The notes below the pieces were generated by a model. It made no database searches, was not told the DNA's origin, and worked only from the letters and a program-made list of their open reading frames with translations. Below are positions 63,361 to 64,000 of a DNA stretch of 64,000 nucleotides, piece by piece (position 1 is the first letter of the stretch; every line of letters begins with the position of its first letter). The translations under genes were made by a program, and so were the position numbers. The DNA comes from Pseudomonas berkeleyensis. GTDB lineage: Bacteria; Pseudomonadota; Gammaproteobacteria; Pseudomonadales; Pseudomonadaceae. The DNA lies in NCBI RefSeq assembly GCF_014109765.1, contig NZ_CP059139.1, positions 3,166,001 through 3,230,000 on the forward strand, read 5' to 3'.

Positions 63361-64000
63361 CGCACCTCTCCGAGCAGAGCGAGCACCGCCTGCAGCACCT
63401 GCGGGTCACCGAGCAAACGTTGATGACCACCTGCAGGCAGGCGTAGTAGCTGGCTATCGAACCAGGCCCGGTGAATCAGCTCCGCCTCGCCCACCGGCAC
63501 CAGCGGATCATCTTCGGCATGTACGATCAAACCCGGCAACTGCAGTTGATAGCGCTGCACGTCGAGATGTGCGGCCGGAATTCCTGCCGTGCGCTCCACC
63601 TGGCTGATGAAATGCTCACGCGCCCGGACCGGCAACCCCATGAAACGGGCGAAACCACGCAACATGGTAAGAATCCTGCTCGGCGCTGAAATGCTCACCA
63701 AAGCACCAGTACGCAGACCCATCTGCGTCGCCAGCAATGCACTGGCTCCGCCCATGGAGTGGCCGATTACCGCATGCAACGGCGGCAACTCGCTGGCCGC
63801 TTCCAGCAGCGCCCTGGCGAACAACACCACATTCGCCTCTCGCCCCGGCGATCGACCATGCGCCGGCGCATCCAGTGCCACGACGCCATAACCCGCCTCC
63901 ACCAGGCCACTGATCAGCCTTGCGAATTGCGTCGGCCGCCCCTCCCAGCCATGCATCAACAACACGGTGGGGCCACTCCCCCAACGCAGCGCCGACAGGC
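63330..64000 (-). CDS. Alpha/beta hydrolase, N-terminus cut by window edge
   Basis: The frame is open to base 64000 and ends with TAG at 63330. Visible residues include the oxyanion-hole region GPTVLLMHGWEGRPTQF, DAPAHGRSPG, nucleophile elbow VIGHSMGGAS, acid in HAEDDPLVPVGE and base in AGGHQRLLGD. Serine hydrolase of unknown substrate. Similar in place to PA3132. Convergent overlap of 31 bases with the diguanylate cyclase gene. Confidence 0.88.
   Translation of the reverse strand, partial: LSALRWGSGPTVLLMHGWEGRPTQFARLISGLVEAGYGVVALDAPAHGRSPGREANVVLFARALLEAASELPPLHAVIGHSMGGASALLATQMGLRTGALVSISAPSRILTMLRGFARFMGLPVRAREHFISQVERTAGIPAAHLDVQRYQLQLPGLIVHAEDDPLVPVGEAELIHRAWFDSQLLRLPAGGHQRLLGDPQVLQAVLALLGEVRQAPSRVLAS

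Overview
This is an ordinary, gene-dense stretch of a Pseudomonas chromosome, most likely of the P. mendocina/oleovorans/alcaligenes side of the genus. Reasons: high GC with strong third-position bias, proteins such as PyrF, FimV, PlaF, ETF-QO and AtuA-H that read like Pseudomonas orthologues, and many short intergenic palindromes typical of this group. The species call is inference. I see no rRNA, tRNA, CRISPR array, prophage or intact insertion sequence.

Layout. 1-4.9 kb: a partial bile-acid/Na+ symporter-like gene, an SDR oxidoreductase, pyrF, and a two-component pair made of a CBS-domain histidine kinase and a double-receiver regulator. 5-7.5 kb: eutBC (ethanolamine ammonia-lyase) behind a good sigma-54 promoter, plus a DUF2897 mini-protein. 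7.5-9.1 kb: a CPBP protease gene broken by an in-frame amber codon and a solute-binding protein. 9.3-21.7 kb: the complete atuR/atuABCDEFGH cluster for citronellol/geraniol catabolism, with a clear pair of AtuR operator dyads and palindromic repeats in most of its gaps. 21.7-28.9 kb: an unrecognised 683-residue membrane protein, a proline-rich lipoprotein, an unusual VWA lipoprotein / ECF sigma factor / putative anti-sigma operon, and a MocR-type regulator. 29-32.1 kb: a solute-binding protein / DUF4398 lipoprotein / OmpA-like lipoprotein operon and a PlaF-like phospholipase gene. 32.2-36 kb: etfBA diverging from the ETF-ubiquinone oxidoreductase gene, with a PsrA-type box between them. 36-53.5 kb: a housekeeping block on the minus strand resembling P. 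aeruginosa PA3106-PA3121 (SDR, metZ, purF, cvpA, SPOR protein, folC, accD, trpF, truA, fimV, an Asd-like paralogue, asd, leuB, leuD, leuC), followed by a LysR gene. 54.6-64 kb: a MITE-like element, a five-PAS GGDEF-EAL protein, ibpA with a ROSE-type RNA thermometer and a heat-shock promoter, a Dus enzyme, a small secreted protein, a thioesterase, an Eda-type aldolase, a 7TM-GGDEF protein and a partial alpha/beta hydrolase.

How the parts fit. AtuC/AtuF (geranyl-CoA carboxylase), AtuD (citronellyl-CoA dehydrogenase), AtuE, AtuH and the two SDRs form one acyl-CoA degradation route. Its dehydrogenase electrons would pass to EtfAB and ETF-QO, also in this window. The best candidates for something less described are the VWA/ECF-sigma/anti-sigma operon, the CBS-kinase plus output-less double-receiver pair, and the repeat architecture, including two genes whose stop codons lie inside a repeat arm. 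I did not find a clearly new large system such as a defence island.
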